39,210 nucleotides of DNA. Origin: Microcaldota archaeon (lineage in GTDB: Archaea > Micrarchaeota > Micrarchaeia > Anstonellales > Bilamarchaeaceae). Position 1 is the stretch's first letter, and every line of letters starts with the position of its first letter. The stretch is from positions 1-39,210 of the forward strand of contig JACRGB010000006.1 in assembly GCA_016212505.1 (NCBI GenBank), read 5' to 3'. A model generated the notes under the pieces. That model did no database searches, was not told where the DNA came from, and worked only from the letters and a program-made list of their open reading frames with translations. The translations under genes and the position numbers were made by a program. This document shows positions 23,624-30,943 of this stretch, in pieces.

Positions 23624-25402
23624 ATGGTAACCCGAATAGCAGTAGTGGACCGTGACGTCTGCATAAAGGAAAAATGCGGCTATCAGTGCGCAAAGGTATG
23701 CCCGCCGAACCGAATGGGCGAGGAGTGCATAATAGTTGATAAGGAGACGAATTTTCCGATAATTTCAGAAGAACTATGCATTGGCTGCGGACTTTGTGTG
23801 AAAGTTTGCCCGGTGCAGTGCATTTCGATAATCAATATGGCTGGCGAACTCGATGAACCCATTTACCAGTATGGAATCAACACATTTAGATTGTACGGCC
23901 TTCCACTTCCTAAAGATACTGGAGCAGTTTCATTGGTAGGAAAAAATGGTATCGGAAAAACCACTGCGATAAAACTTTTGACAAAACAAGTACGGCCGAA
24001 TTTTGCAAAGTTTGATGGTGAAGACGGAAAGGGAAAAGAAAAGGAACAAGAATTCACAGATGAAGAAATGCTCCTTAAACTGCCGATCGATACAAGGAGG
24101 TATTTTTCAAAAACCCAGGCACCAAGTGTTAGCATAAAGCCGCAGCAGATTGACCGGATCAGGAATTCGTTTAAGGGAACGGTAAATGAGCTAATCGCGG
24201 CAGTAGGTAAGAAGCAAAAGGTAAAGGATGCAATTCAAAAATTTGGTATGGAAAAAATCCTTGAGCGAAAGATTACCCAGCTTTCTGGAGGAGAGCTCCA
24301 AAAAGTTGCGATTGCCGCAGCTTACATAAAGGATGCAGAAATTTATTACTTTGATGAAGTGACAAATTATCTGGATATTGAAGAGCGGCTTCGGATAGGA
24401 GTCTTGTTGAAAGAGCTTTCGGAAAAGAAAAGCGTAATGCTGGCCGAGCACGATTTGACCGTGCTTGATTATGTCAGCGACTATGTTTACCTTGTTTATG
24501 GGGATGAAAATGTTTACGGGATTGTTTCCGGGATAAAAAATGTACGGAATGGCATCAATGAATACATCAACGGATATCTGAAAGAAGAAAACGTGCGCTT
24601 TAGGGACCATGAGATTGCCTTTAGCAAAAAGGGGGAAGAAGCAGCAAAAACAACGGTCCTTACGAAATACGATGGGCTTAGCAAAAAATTCGAAGGATTT
24701 GAATTTTCGAGCGATGAGGGAAGCATAAAAAAAGGCGAGATACTTGGCCTTGTGGGCAAAAATGCACTTGGAAAATCAATATTCGTAAAAATACTTGCTG
24801 GCGTGGAAAAGGCAAAGAAGGGCCACTCGCTTACACTCAAGGTCTCCTATAAGCCGCAGTACATAACTGCTGAACCGGTAGTTGTTTCTGACCTTTTCCG
24901 CTCGCTTAACTTATCAGGAACCATATTCGAGGAATGCAAAAGAAGATTGGGCCTGCATAGCCTGATGGAAAAGAAACTGACCGAAATATCCGGCGGCGAG
25001 CTCCAAAGGGTTGCCCTCACGATCGCACTTGGGCAGGAAGCAGATATTTATCTGTTTGACGAACCGACGGCCTTCCTCGATATCGAGCAAAGGTTTGAAT
25101 TTGCAAACCTCCTGCGGAAAGTGATCAGCGAAAGCGAAAAATGCGCTTTTGTAGTTGACCATGACATTGTTTTTGTTGATGCGATAGCGAACCGGCTGAT
25201 TGTATTTGATGGGGCTAGTTCGGTTAAGGGCCACGCCTCAGCGCCGATGGCAAAACGCGAGGGCATGAACAATTTCCTGAAGATGGCCGGAATAACGATG
25301 CGCAGGGATCGGGAAACTTTCAGGCCAAGGATAAACAAGCCCGGAAGCGCATTAGATAGCGAACAAAGGAATGCTGGGGAATATTTCTATTACGAAGGCT
25401 AA
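23624..25402 (+). CDS. ABCE1 / Rli1 ribosome-recycling ATPase
   Basis: This soluble twin-ATPase splits ribosomes after termination. The N-terminal region holds two ferredoxin-like 4Fe-4S clusters (CIKEKCGYQCAKVCP and CIGCGLCVKVCP). ABC1 has Walker A GKNGIGKTT, signature LSGGELQK and Walker B with FDEVTNYLD. ABC2 has Walker A GKNALGKS, signature ISGGELQR and FDEPTAFLD. The C-terminus RDRETFRPRINKPGS is also conserved. Length (592 aa) is normal. Two departures from the usual consensus are seen: DEV instead of DEP in ABC1, and ALGKS instead of GIGKT in ABC2, whose catalytic Lys is kept. Confidence 0.97.
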   Translation: MVTRIAVVDRDVCIKEKCGYQCAKVCPPNRMGEECIIVDKETNFPIISEELCIGCGLCVKVCPVQCISIINMAGELDEPIYQYGINTFRLYGLPLPKDTGAVSLVGKNGIGKTTAIKLLTKQVRPNFAKFDGEDGKGKEKEQEFTDEEMLLKLPIDTRRYFSKTQAPSVSIKPQQIDRIRNSFKGTVNELIAAVGKKQKVKDAIQKFGMEKILERKITQLSGGELQKVAIAAAYIKDAEIYYFDEVTNYLDIEERLRIGVLLKELSEKKSVMLAEHDLTVLDYVSDYVYLVYGDENVYGIVSGIKNVRNGINEYINGYLKEENVRFRDHEIAFSKKGEEAAKTTVLTKYDGLSKKFEGFEFSSDEGSIKKGEILGLVGKNALGKSIFVKILAGVEKAKKGHSLTLKVSYKPQYITAEPVVVSDLFRSLNLSGTIFEECKRRLGLHSLMEKKLTEISGGELQRVALTIALGQEADIYLFDEPTAFLDIEQRFEFANLLRKVISESEKCAFVVDHDIVFVDAIANRLIVFDGASSVKGHASAPMAKREGMNNFLKMAGITMRRDRETFRPRINKPGSALDSEQRNAGEYFYYEG

Positions 25403-25430
25403 CCCAGTCGTAATGATTGAGCGGCAACAA

Positions 25431-25937
25431 TCAGCTTAAAAATTTTCCAAACATAGCACGTATAAGCGGTGGAACGGGCTCGTAATCAGTGGCCAAAAGT
25501 TGATCAGCATATGCCAGTTTCCTCTCAGTTTCGGAATTATATGTCTTGATCCTGATCTTGCCAGCCCTCCACCGGATAACAAATGTGGTGATGGGCTTGG
25601 CAGAGGTTGCAAGCTCAATTGCAGTAAGATCGCTCATTGAAACTTCCGCATCGGGATTTCTAATGGGTTGGCAACCAAGATCAAAAATGCCATGATCACG
25701 TACAATCCCATAGGCGGTTATTTGATCATTATTAATTGTGGAAAAGTGTAAAATAACCGAATCATTCATGAAAATTCTGGATACTGATTCCGGAAGCCAG
25801 ACATAACCGACTTGAATAAAATCTTCACAGGTGCGCGGGGCATTTGCCTTGTAGAAATCATTGAGCATCATGCCGATTGCTACCGAACCGATCAGAAATA
25901 TCGCGATAAGTATGAATAAGACAAATTGTGTTCTCAT
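25431..25937 (-). CDS. Membrane-anchored hypothetical protein, 168 aa
   Basis: A single N-terminal hydrophobic segment (FVLFILIAIFLIGSVAIGMM, residues about 5-24) is followed by a soluble domain predicted outside the cell. That domain has two Cys (PRTCEDFIQ and DLGCQPI) which may pair, and a beta-rich character (SVILHFSTINNDQITAYGIV, TTFVIRWRAGKIRIKTYN). No family is recognised. The gene converges with ABCE1 (28 nt) and overlaps the first bases of the open frame of the dehydrogenase gene upstream. Function unknown. Confidence 0.6.
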   Translation of the reverse strand: MRTQFVLFILIAIFLIGSVAIGMMLNDFYKANAPRTCEDFIQVGYVWLPESVSRIFMNDSVILHFSTINNDQITAYGIVRDHGIFDLGCQPIRNPDAEVSMSDLTAIELATSAKPITTFVIRWRAGKIRIKTYNSETERKLAYADQLLATDYEPVPPLIRAMFGKFLS

Positions 25938-25990
25938 CAGATGATATTAACATCCAAAGCTTAAAAAGAATGAGAGTAGCAGTAGCATTT

Positions 25991-26938
25991 ATGAAAATAG
26001 TCGCCTATAACCTGCCAAAAAGGCTTTCTTTGATCTTACAGCAGAGATTTGGCAAAAAACTCACAAAACTCGTAAAACTTATTATACATGATAAAAAGCT
26101 TACTGAAAAGACAGCAGACCAAAAAGCCCAGGTAATGGTAGTAACGATAGCATCTTTGGTAAATGCAAAAATACTTAAGAGTATGAAAAACCTAAAAACC
26201 ATAATCACCGCAAGCACCGGGACCAACCATATTGACCTTGCAGAGTGCAAGAAACTGGGAATCGAAGTGAAAAATTGCCCTGGCTATGGCTCAAATGGGG
26301 TTGCAGAACTTGCAATTGCACTTGCGTTTTCAGGATTAAGGAAAATGAATAAGATGCTGGAGTTTGGCAGGAACCTTAATTATCCAAAATCGTTCTTCTA
26401 CTATCTTGGCTCGGAACTCTCTGGAAAAACCTGCACAGTCCTTGGAACCGGGTCGATTGGCGCTTTAATAGCGAAAAAACTTATTGCACTCGGGGCAAAA
26501 GTTAATGCATATTCCCGGTCAATCGATCAGGAACTGGCCGATTTAGGAGTAAAATACGTAACATTTGGCAATGCAATACGCAAAGCAGAAATCATTTTTA
26601 TCGCATTGCCATTTACAAAAGAAACATTCCACATAATTGGCGCAAAAGAACTATTGAAAATGAAAAAAGGTTCCAGCATTGTTAATATTGCAAGGGGCGA
26701 ACTGGTAGATAGTGATGGCCTACTAAAACACATAGGAAGGCTTAGTTTTGTCGCAACAGACGTTATTGAAGGCGAATCGGGATTGTGGTTTGGAAGAACA
26801 AAAACAATCCATGCGATAAACGAGCTTGTCAAAAAGGACAATTTCCTGCTCGTTCCGCACATAGGCTCGAGCACTAGTGAAGCGCAGGAAAGGTTAGCTG
26901 AAGAAATAATTACTGCATTGGGGAATATATTGCGCTAG
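25991..26938 (+). CDS. D-isomer-specific 2-hydroxyacid dehydrogenase
   Basis: This NAD(P)-dependent enzyme interconverts 2-hydroxyacids and 2-oxoacids. The substrate region has TASTGTNHIDLAECKKLGI; the Rossmann fold is VLGTGSIGALIAKKL; the catalytic triad is visible as Arg in NIARGELVD, Glu in VIEGESG and His in VPHIGSSTSEA. Length is 315 aa from ATG 25991. That start is preferred over ATG 25970 or earlier because TTAAAAAG at about 25960-25968 is a TATA-like element about 25 nt upstream. Whether the substrate is phosphoglycerate, lactate, glyoxylate or another acid cannot be told. No ACT regulatory domain is present. Confidence 0.88.
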   Translation: MKIVAYNLPKRLSLILQQRFGKKLTKLVKLIIHDKKLTEKTADQKAQVMVVTIASLVNAKILKSMKNLKTIITASTGTNHIDLAECKKLGIEVKNCPGYGSNGVAELAIALAFSGLRKMNKMLEFGRNLNYPKSFFYYLGSELSGKTCTVLGTGSIGALIAKKLIALGAKVNAYSRSIDQELADLGVKYVTFGNAIRKAEIIFIALPFTKETFHIIGAKELLKMKKGSSIVNIARGELVDSDGLLKHIGRLSFVATDVIEGESGLWFGRTKTIHAINELVKKDNFLLVPHIGSSTSEAQERLAEEIITALGNILR

Positions 26939-27007
26939 CATATTGCGCTGGCATTACACAGGTATGGCCTAGGATATTAATTTAAACCTCACCAGATTAG
27001 CAATCCC

Positions 27008-27934
27008 ATGAAACCCCTAAGCAAAATATGGTTTAATGGCAAGTTCATAAATTGGAAAGAAGCAAAAATCCACATTCTTACCCACGCCCTCCACTATGGG
27101 ACTGCAATTTTTGAAGGAATGCGATGCTATGAAACCGTTCATGGCCCGGCCATATTTAGGATGAGAGAGCATTATACGAGGTTCCTGAATGGGGTTAAAG
27201 CATACCAGTTCAAATTAGACTACAACGTAGAAGAATTAATCAAAATAACTGAAAAACTGATAGTAAAAAATAAGGTCAAAAGCTGCTACATCAGGCCGAT
27301 CTGTTATATGGCGAGCGAGAGACTGGGTTTGGGGATGGTTGAAAACGATAAGTTCGGCCTCGCCATAATGGCACTTGATTTTGGCAGGTATTTCGGATCA
27401 AAAACAGGCAAAGGGATAACCTGCTCGGTATCCAGCTGGAAAAGAATTAGTTCAACCACTCTTTCCCCTCATGTTAAGGCAAGTGCAAATTACCTGAATT
27501 CAGTACTTGCAAGATTTGAAGCGACAAATTCAGGTTTTGATGAAACTATAATGCTCTCTGAAGAGGGCCATGTATCAGAAGGAAGTGCAGAAAATATTTT
27601 TATCGTCCAGGATGGTGAAATTATTACTCCGCCATTATATGATGGGATACTTGCAGGCGTAACTAGAGACAGCATCATGGCAATTGCAAAAGAAGAGGGG
27701 TACATTGTAAAGGAAAAGTCGATCCTGCGGGATGAGTTATATACTGCGGATGAAGTTTTCCTCTGCGGCACAGCAGCAGAAATAATTCCGGTCATCAGCA
27801 TCGACAAAAGAAAAGTCGGGAAGGGAAAAGGCGCAGGTCCAATTACAAAAGAGATAACCGACTCGTTTAGGACAATTGTAAGCGGCAAGGACGAACGGTT
27901 TGGGAAATGGCTGGACTACATAAAATACAAATAA
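27008..27934 (+). CDS. ilvE: Branched-chain amino acid aminotransferase
   Basis: This fold-type IV PLP enzyme interconverts Val, Leu and Ile with their 2-oxoacids. Motifs are KIWFNGKFINWKEAKIHILT, HYGTAIFEGMRCYE, RPICYMASERLG, the Schiff-base Lys in SPHVKASANYLNS, EGSAENIFIVQDG, GILAGVTRDSIM and VFLCGTAAEIIPV. The 308-aa length is standard. It is transcribed alone, about 70 nt after the hydroxyacid dehydrogenase. Its products are possible substrates of the 2-oxoacid dehydrogenase complex encoded near 33-38 kb, though that link is inference. Confidence 0.93.
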   Translation: MKPLSKIWFNGKFINWKEAKIHILTHALHYGTAIFEGMRCYETVHGPAIFRMREHYTRFLNGVKAYQFKLDYNVEELIKITEKLIVKNKVKSCYIRPICYMASERLGLGMVENDKFGLAIMALDFGRYFGSKTGKGITCSVSSWKRISSTTLSPHVKASANYLNSVLARFEATNSGFDETIMLSEEGHVSEGSAENIFIVQDGEIITPPLYDGILAGVTRDSIMAIAKEEGYIVKEKSILRDELYTADEVFLCGTAAEIIPVISIDKRKVGKGKGAGPITKEITDSFRTIVSGKDERFGKWLDYIKYK

Positions 27935-27951
27935 TGAAATGACCAGAAAAG

Positions 27952-28875
27952 TTAGGTGTGTTGGGTTTTCTTAAAATCCTTGAAAGACTTGCTCGTTTTA
28001 TCAGACCAGAAGCTCGGCAATTCGTTTAATGTATAGCCACGGAACTGGTCAGAATAAACATAAGTGAGCCGACTCTCTGGCATTGTAAATTGGTCAAAGC
28101 CAGCCTCAGCCTCGGTATATACATCCTTAATTTTCTTTCTTTCGAAATCTTTTTGTAGCAGGGATGATTTCCGTAGAAGAAGATAATCAGTCTGCCTTAT
28201 TGCGTTTATCTCAAGGTTTGCTGAATTTTGAGAAATGAACAATACTGAAAGATCTTTATGACGGGCAACCAGGAGGATATCGCTTAGTAATTTGTTTGCA
28301 TTTGTCATTGAACCTCTTGAAGAAAATAAAATTCCTCCTTCATCAATTAAAACAAAAGAACCGTTTGGAATTTCTTCTATTCCATCAACAGACTTGATCC
28401 ATGAGGGTAATGAGTCTGCTAAAAATCCCATTGCACATAGGGTCTTGCTTGATTTCGAATGGATATTTTCCAATAATCTCATACCCAGGGCGCTTTTTCC
28501 GCTCCCCCTGGACCCAAGAATTATACCGATCGTGCTTTTTGATTCAGTTAACTTCCTTTCGAAGGCTTCGAAAGTGCCCAAAATCACCTTAACGCTTTCA
28601 AATTCAGAATAAGTTGCCTCTACTTTGGGTTGCTTGGCAGCAATTGACTGTTTTTTTACTTCTTCCTGCGCACCTTTGGAAACATTTCTGGCAATGTGCG
28701 AACCTCCTTTGAATATTATCTCGAAAATAAATTTGATAAACTCAATAGCATAATAGATGATCTTTTTTAGCAAATCAAAAAGAATTCTTATGATTGCGAA
28801 TAAGGTATTGAAGAAAAATGAGGTAAATATTTTCATTAGATCGAATAGTTTTGACCAGATACTCTTCTTTGCCAT
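27952..28875 (-). CDS. Zot-like membrane-anchored P-loop ATPase
   Basis: The first 60 residues are strongly hydrophobic, with two likely membrane segments (FTSFFFNTLFAIIRILFDLL and IIYYAIEFIKFIFEIIF). The remainder is an ATPase: Walker A IILGSRGSGKSALG, Walker B GSFVLIDEGGILFSSRG, then LVARHKDLSVLFISQNSANL, which resembles the sensor region of Zot/FtsK-HerA-like ATPases. Such ATPases act in phage assembly, pili or DNA translocation. No phage or pilus genes are adjacent, so the role is open. The gene stands alone, convergent with ilvE and divergent from the His-rich exported protein. Confidence 0.68.
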   Translation of the reverse strand: MAKKSIWSKLFDLMKIFTSFFFNTLFAIIRILFDLLKKIIYYAIEFIKFIFEIIFKGGSHIARNVSKGAQEEVKKQSIAAKQPKVEATYSEFESVKVILGTFEAFERKLTESKSTIGIILGSRGSGKSALGMRLLENIHSKSSKTLCAMGFLADSLPSWIKSVDGIEEIPNGSFVLIDEGGILFSSRGSMTNANKLLSDILLVARHKDLSVLFISQNSANLEINAIRQTDYLLLRKSSLLQKDFERKKIKDVYTEAEAGFDQFTMPESRLTYVYSDQFRGYTLNELPSFWSDKTSKSFKDFKKTQHT

Positions 28876-28898
28876 GAGAGGAGGTTGGGCAGGGGAGG

Positions 28899-28906
28899 TT
28901 TAAATA
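28899..28906 (+). promoter_or_regulatory. TATA box for the His-rich exported protein gene
   Basis: TTTAAATA lies about 26 nt upstream of the ATG at 28928, with a purine-rich run before it that could serve as a BRE. The spacing implies a leaderless mRNA. Confidence 0.5.
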
Positions 28907-28927
28907 GTTTGAGAAAGGAAAAATATC

Positions 28928-29584
28928 ATGGGAAAGTATGGTATGAAAATCACTGGCAGTGAAACTAAGCCAAACAAAAATACGGGCCTTATAATCGGGG
29001 CAGTAATCTTCATTCTCATCATAATAGGTGCAGCGTATCTCTGGCAGACACAGCCGCAACCACAAAAAATCCCAGTCTTGGGAGATGTCCATATGCATTC
29101 CGATTTTAAGGTATATATTAATGGCGAGGCAGTCAATTTCAGTCAGCAAAAGTACATGAGCAAGGAAGGGCATGAAATAAACCAGTTTATGGATATTCAC
29201 GATGGGGAGGGAGGGGTAATTCATAAGCACATCAGCAGCGGAACGCTTGATTTATTTTTCCAGTCGCTTAACATGAGCCTAGGTTCCAGCTGCTTTAAAC
29301 TTGATAACGGAACATCATACTGCAATAACAAAAATAGCACCATGAAAATGTTTGTCAAGGCCGAAAAAGGAGAATGGCTTGTAAACAACGAATTTGGGAA
29401 TTACAGCCCCGGGGACCTTGACCGGATACTGATAAGCTATGGTCTGGAAAATTTTAGCGAATTAAGAAAGCAGATGGAGTCGGTAACCGATCGGGCCTGT
29501 ATAAGCTCAAAAAAATGCCCGGAGCGCGGAACTCCTGCAGATGAAAATGAGTCATGCAGCGGGACTGGGCCGTGCATTGCATGA
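28928..29584 (+). CDS. Membrane-anchored protein with a His-rich extracellular domain, 218 aa
   Basis: A transmembrane helix (LIIGAVIFILIIIGAAYLWQ, about 20-39) anchors an outside domain. That domain begins with DVHMHSDFKVYINGEAVNF and has a second His cluster, FMDIHDGEGGVIHKHISSG. This H-x-H ... H-D-x-x-G-x-I-H pattern recurs in archaeal and bacterial exported proteins and looks like a metal-binding site. Several Cys follow (SSCFKLDNGTSYC, RACISSKKCPERG, ESCSGTGPC), so the C-terminus is probably disulfide-rich. A copper or other metal role is possible; the function is not established. The gene is followed by the split tRNA. Confidence 0.65.
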   Translation: MGKYGMKITGSETKPNKNTGLIIGAVIFILIIIGAAYLWQTQPQPQKIPVLGDVHMHSDFKVYINGEAVNFSQQKYMSKEGHEINQFMDIHDGEGGVIHKHISSGTLDLFFQSLNMSLGSSCFKLDNGTSYCNNKNSTMKMFVKAEKGEWLVNNEFGNYSPGDLDRILISYGLENFSELRKQMESVTDRACISSKKCPERGTPADENESCSGTGPCIA

Positions 29585-29676
29585 ATATTGCATGAAATTT
29601 GCTTATTTTAGTATTTTTTAACCCTACTGATCTAAAGTAAAATGCAATTAACATCGAATGTGGGGTCATGGGCTAA

Positions 29677-29750
29677 AGCGGGTTTTCGGTCCTGAGTTTT
29701 CGGTTTCGTTAAGGAACTCGAAACAGGAAACTGAAAACTGCCGCAGCTTG
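29677..29750 (+). other. tRNA intron 1 (D loop, between positions 15 and 16), 74 nt
   Basis: Central 4-bp helix: 29671-29674 with 29745-29748. The 5' bulge is AAA (29675-29677, cut after the second A); the 3' bulge is TGC (29749-29751, cut after G). The inner helix is 29678-29681 with 29741-29744 (GCGG:CCGC). Inside, two perfect stems form a long hairpin: 29695-29701 with 29733-29739, and 29703-29708 with 29719-29724. The outer exon helix is weak. Confidence 0.62.
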
Positions 29751-29773
29751 CCTGGTAGACTGAAGCCTTCGGG

Positions 29774-29853
29774 TGGCCTTTTGATTTCTGTCCTTAGAAG
29801 GGCAAAAGCCGCAGGGAAAAGCCCTAAGGAAACATTATCAATCGGCCAGAACG
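29774..29853 (+). other. tRNA intron 2 (canonical 37/38 position), 80 nt
   Basis: The anticodon stem (29763-29767 with 29855-29859) is the outer helix. The central helix TTCG:AGAA (29768-29771 with 29848-29851) has three pairs and one G-A. The 5' bulge is GGT (cut after the second G) and the 3' bulge is CGA (cut after G), exactly the standard cut points. The inner helix is GGCC:GGCC (29775-29778 with 29844-29847), then TTGAT:ATCAA (29781-29785 with 29837-29841). Confidence 0.72.
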
Positions 29854-29917
29854 AGGCTTTGATCTGAGTTCAAATCTCAGTGACCCCAATTTATTTAACA
29901 TCAGCCTGGTGGATAAA

Positions 29918-30349
29918 GTGAATATTCAGTATAAGGAAATACAGACTATCCCTGAATTTATCGATGCGATACGCCTGCGTGTAGAGGTTTTCATTAACGA
30001 ACAGAGGTTTAAGCCCGGTTGGGAGCCGGATGAGGAGGATAAAAATTCAAAGCAGTTTATCGCAATACTAGATGGAAAAATTGTTGCGACAATGAGAATC
30101 CGGGAACCGACAAAAGGCGAATTCAAAATAGAGCGGCTTGCGGTGGCCAAGGAATGCCGGGGGAAAGGAATAGGCAAGGAATTGCTCGAATACTCAATAA
30201 AGCAGATAGGAACGCAAAAACCAAAGAGAATTTTTACTATGAGTCAGGTTCAGGCACAGAAATTCTATGAAAAATGCAATTTTAAGGCAGTAAAAGAACC
30301 TGAAATGGCACATGGTGTTGCTCATATTTATATGGATTATTTGTTTTAG
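29918..30349 (+). CDS. GNAT-family N-acetyltransferase
   Basis: The GNAT core is clear: a first strand and helix (IPEFIDAIRLRVEVFINEQR), a central beta segment (FIAILDGKIVATMRIREP), and motif A with the acetyl-CoA pyrophosphate loop (IERLAVAKECRGKGIGKELL). It ends with FYEKCNFKAVKEPEMAHGVAH, as in ElaA/YjcF-like proteins. The acceptor is unknown. GTG 29918 is chosen: GGTG at 29908-29911 lies six nt upstream and a TTTATTTAA element about 25 nt upstream; GTG 29909 (three residues longer) overlaps that ribosome site. The next small gene follows after 6 nt. Confidence 0.88.
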   Translation: MNIQYKEIQTIPEFIDAIRLRVEVFINEQRFKPGWEPDEEDKNSKQFIAILDGKIVATMRIREPTKGEFKIERLAVAKECRGKGIGKELLEYSIKQIGTQKPKRIFTMSQVQAQKFYEKCNFKAVKEPEMAHGVAHIYMDYLF

Positions 30350-30355
30350 GAACTT

Positions 30356-30568
30356 ATGCCAAAAATACCCAAAGACCTTATCGAACCTGACCAGACACCA
30401 TCCAGACTTGTTGGCCGAACCCAGAACATTTCTGAAGCCGAGCAAATAGCACAGCAATACGAGATGCAGGGATTTTCCACAAAAATAGTAAAAAAAGGCC
30501 AGATGCCCACGGTTATCTATGAAGTGTGGGCGAGCAAAAAGAAGGAAGGTTTTATGCAAATGCCTTAG
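30356..30568 (+). CDS. Small hypothetical protein, 70 aa
   Basis: Unrecognised. It has a Pro-rich N-terminus (PKIPKDLIEPDQTPSRL) followed by a compact helix-strand-strand unit: ISEAEQIAQQYEMQGFSTKIVKKG, then TVIYEVWASKKKEG. That arrangement resembles small SPOR- or DUF-type alpha/beta modules. AGGAACTT before the ATG provides a ribosome site, and it begins six nt after the acetyltransferase stop, so the two form an operon. It converges with the 121-aa gene (6 nt). Function unknown. Confidence 0.6.
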   Translation: MPKIPKDLIEPDQTPSRLVGRTQNISEAEQIAQQYEMQGFSTKIVKKGQMPTVIYEVWASKKKEGFMQMP

Positions 30569-30574
30569 TGAACC

Positions 30575-30940
30575 TTATCTTATATAGCGCATCTGCTGAT
30601 GATCCTGGGGCGCAGGCATGCCAGAGCGTTTCCGATCAAACTCATTTTTGAATTCTGCCCAGACCAGATTTCCCTGATCAGGTGAGAGAATTTTGGTTAT
30701 CAGAAGTTTTCTGTGGGGTGAAACAGCAGAAATCGGAGTGTAATCTGCAACAACATAGTCTCCTTTTTTTACTCTTCTTCCGATTTTTTTATCCACCCCA
30801 AGCATAAGGAGATTTTCATCCCACATCCTAACCACTGCCTGGAAACTTAGGTCAGAACTAATTACTCCGTTTTTATCTGGTGAAATAACCTGCTCAACTA
30901 TTCCAATGTGATACAAAAGCCCACCTCTAAAAAGGACCAT
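30575..30940 (-). CDS. Hypothetical protein, 121 aa
   Basis: Unrecognised soluble protein, beta-rich in the first two thirds (MVLFRGGLLYHIGIVEQVIS, FQAVVRMWDENLLMLGVD, KKGDYVVADYTPIS) with a basic, Pro/Gln-rich C-terminus. The pattern resembles an SH3- or OB-like small barrel. ATG 30940 is preferred over in-frame TTG 30961, because the TTG lies inside a hairpin arm (30944-30962). Upstream are two hairpins and then a TATA-like element near 31018-31027, so the mRNA would start with a structured leader. Function unknown. Confidence 0.58.
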   Translation of the reverse strand: MVLFRGGLLYHIGIVEQVISPDKNGVISSDLSFQAVVRMWDENLLMLGVDKKIGRRVKKGDYVVADYTPISAVSPHRKLLITKILSPDQGNLVWAEFKNEFDRKRSGMPAPQDHQQMRYIR

Positions 30941-30943
30941 GCT

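Larger units (their letters stand above)
29662..29888 (+). tRNA. tRNA-Pro (anticodon CGG) interrupted by two introns
   Basis: Three exons, 29662-29676, 29751-29773 and 29854-29888, join into a 73-nt tRNA. The acceptor stem pairs 29662-29668 with 29881-29887 (7 bp, G1:C72), then A73. T8, A14 and A15 precede the D loop, which becomes AACCTGGTA with G18-G19. The anticodon stem AAGCC pairs with GGCTT, and the loop TTCGGG-A carries T33, anticodon CGG and G37, the Pro-type loop. The variable loop TGAT ends in T48, able to pair with A15. The T arm is CTGAG-TTCAAAT-CTCAG. The D stem is weak (GGCT with GACT: one mismatch, two wobbles). Both splice sites fit bulge-helix-bulge geometry. No CCA is encoded. 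A TATA-like CTAAAGTAAAA lies about 25 nt upstream. A decayed gene is the alternative. Confidence 0.75.

Noticed and set aside
24191-24610. 139-codon minus-strand frame opposite ABCE1
   Set aside because: It is antisense to ABCE1, with no independent support.
28775-29230. 151-codon minus-strand frame across the Zot-like/His-rich gene boundary
   Set aside because: It overlaps two better-supported genes and the promoter between them.
29677-29853. Box C/D guide RNA inside the tRNA introns
   Set aside because: Several CTGA (D box-like) motifs occur, but no RTGATGA C box with correct spacing was found.
29658-29867. Open frame of 69 codons across the tRNA region
   Set aside because: It lies entirely over the inferred tRNA exons and introns, has no ribosome site, and reads as low-quality sequence.
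29662-29888. tmRNA (GGGG 5' end, T arm and long insert)
   Set aside because: There is no tag-peptide reading frame, no tmRNA-type G3-U70 pair or pseudoknots, and the middle contains a proper D-loop and Pro anticodon arm flanked by splice motifs.
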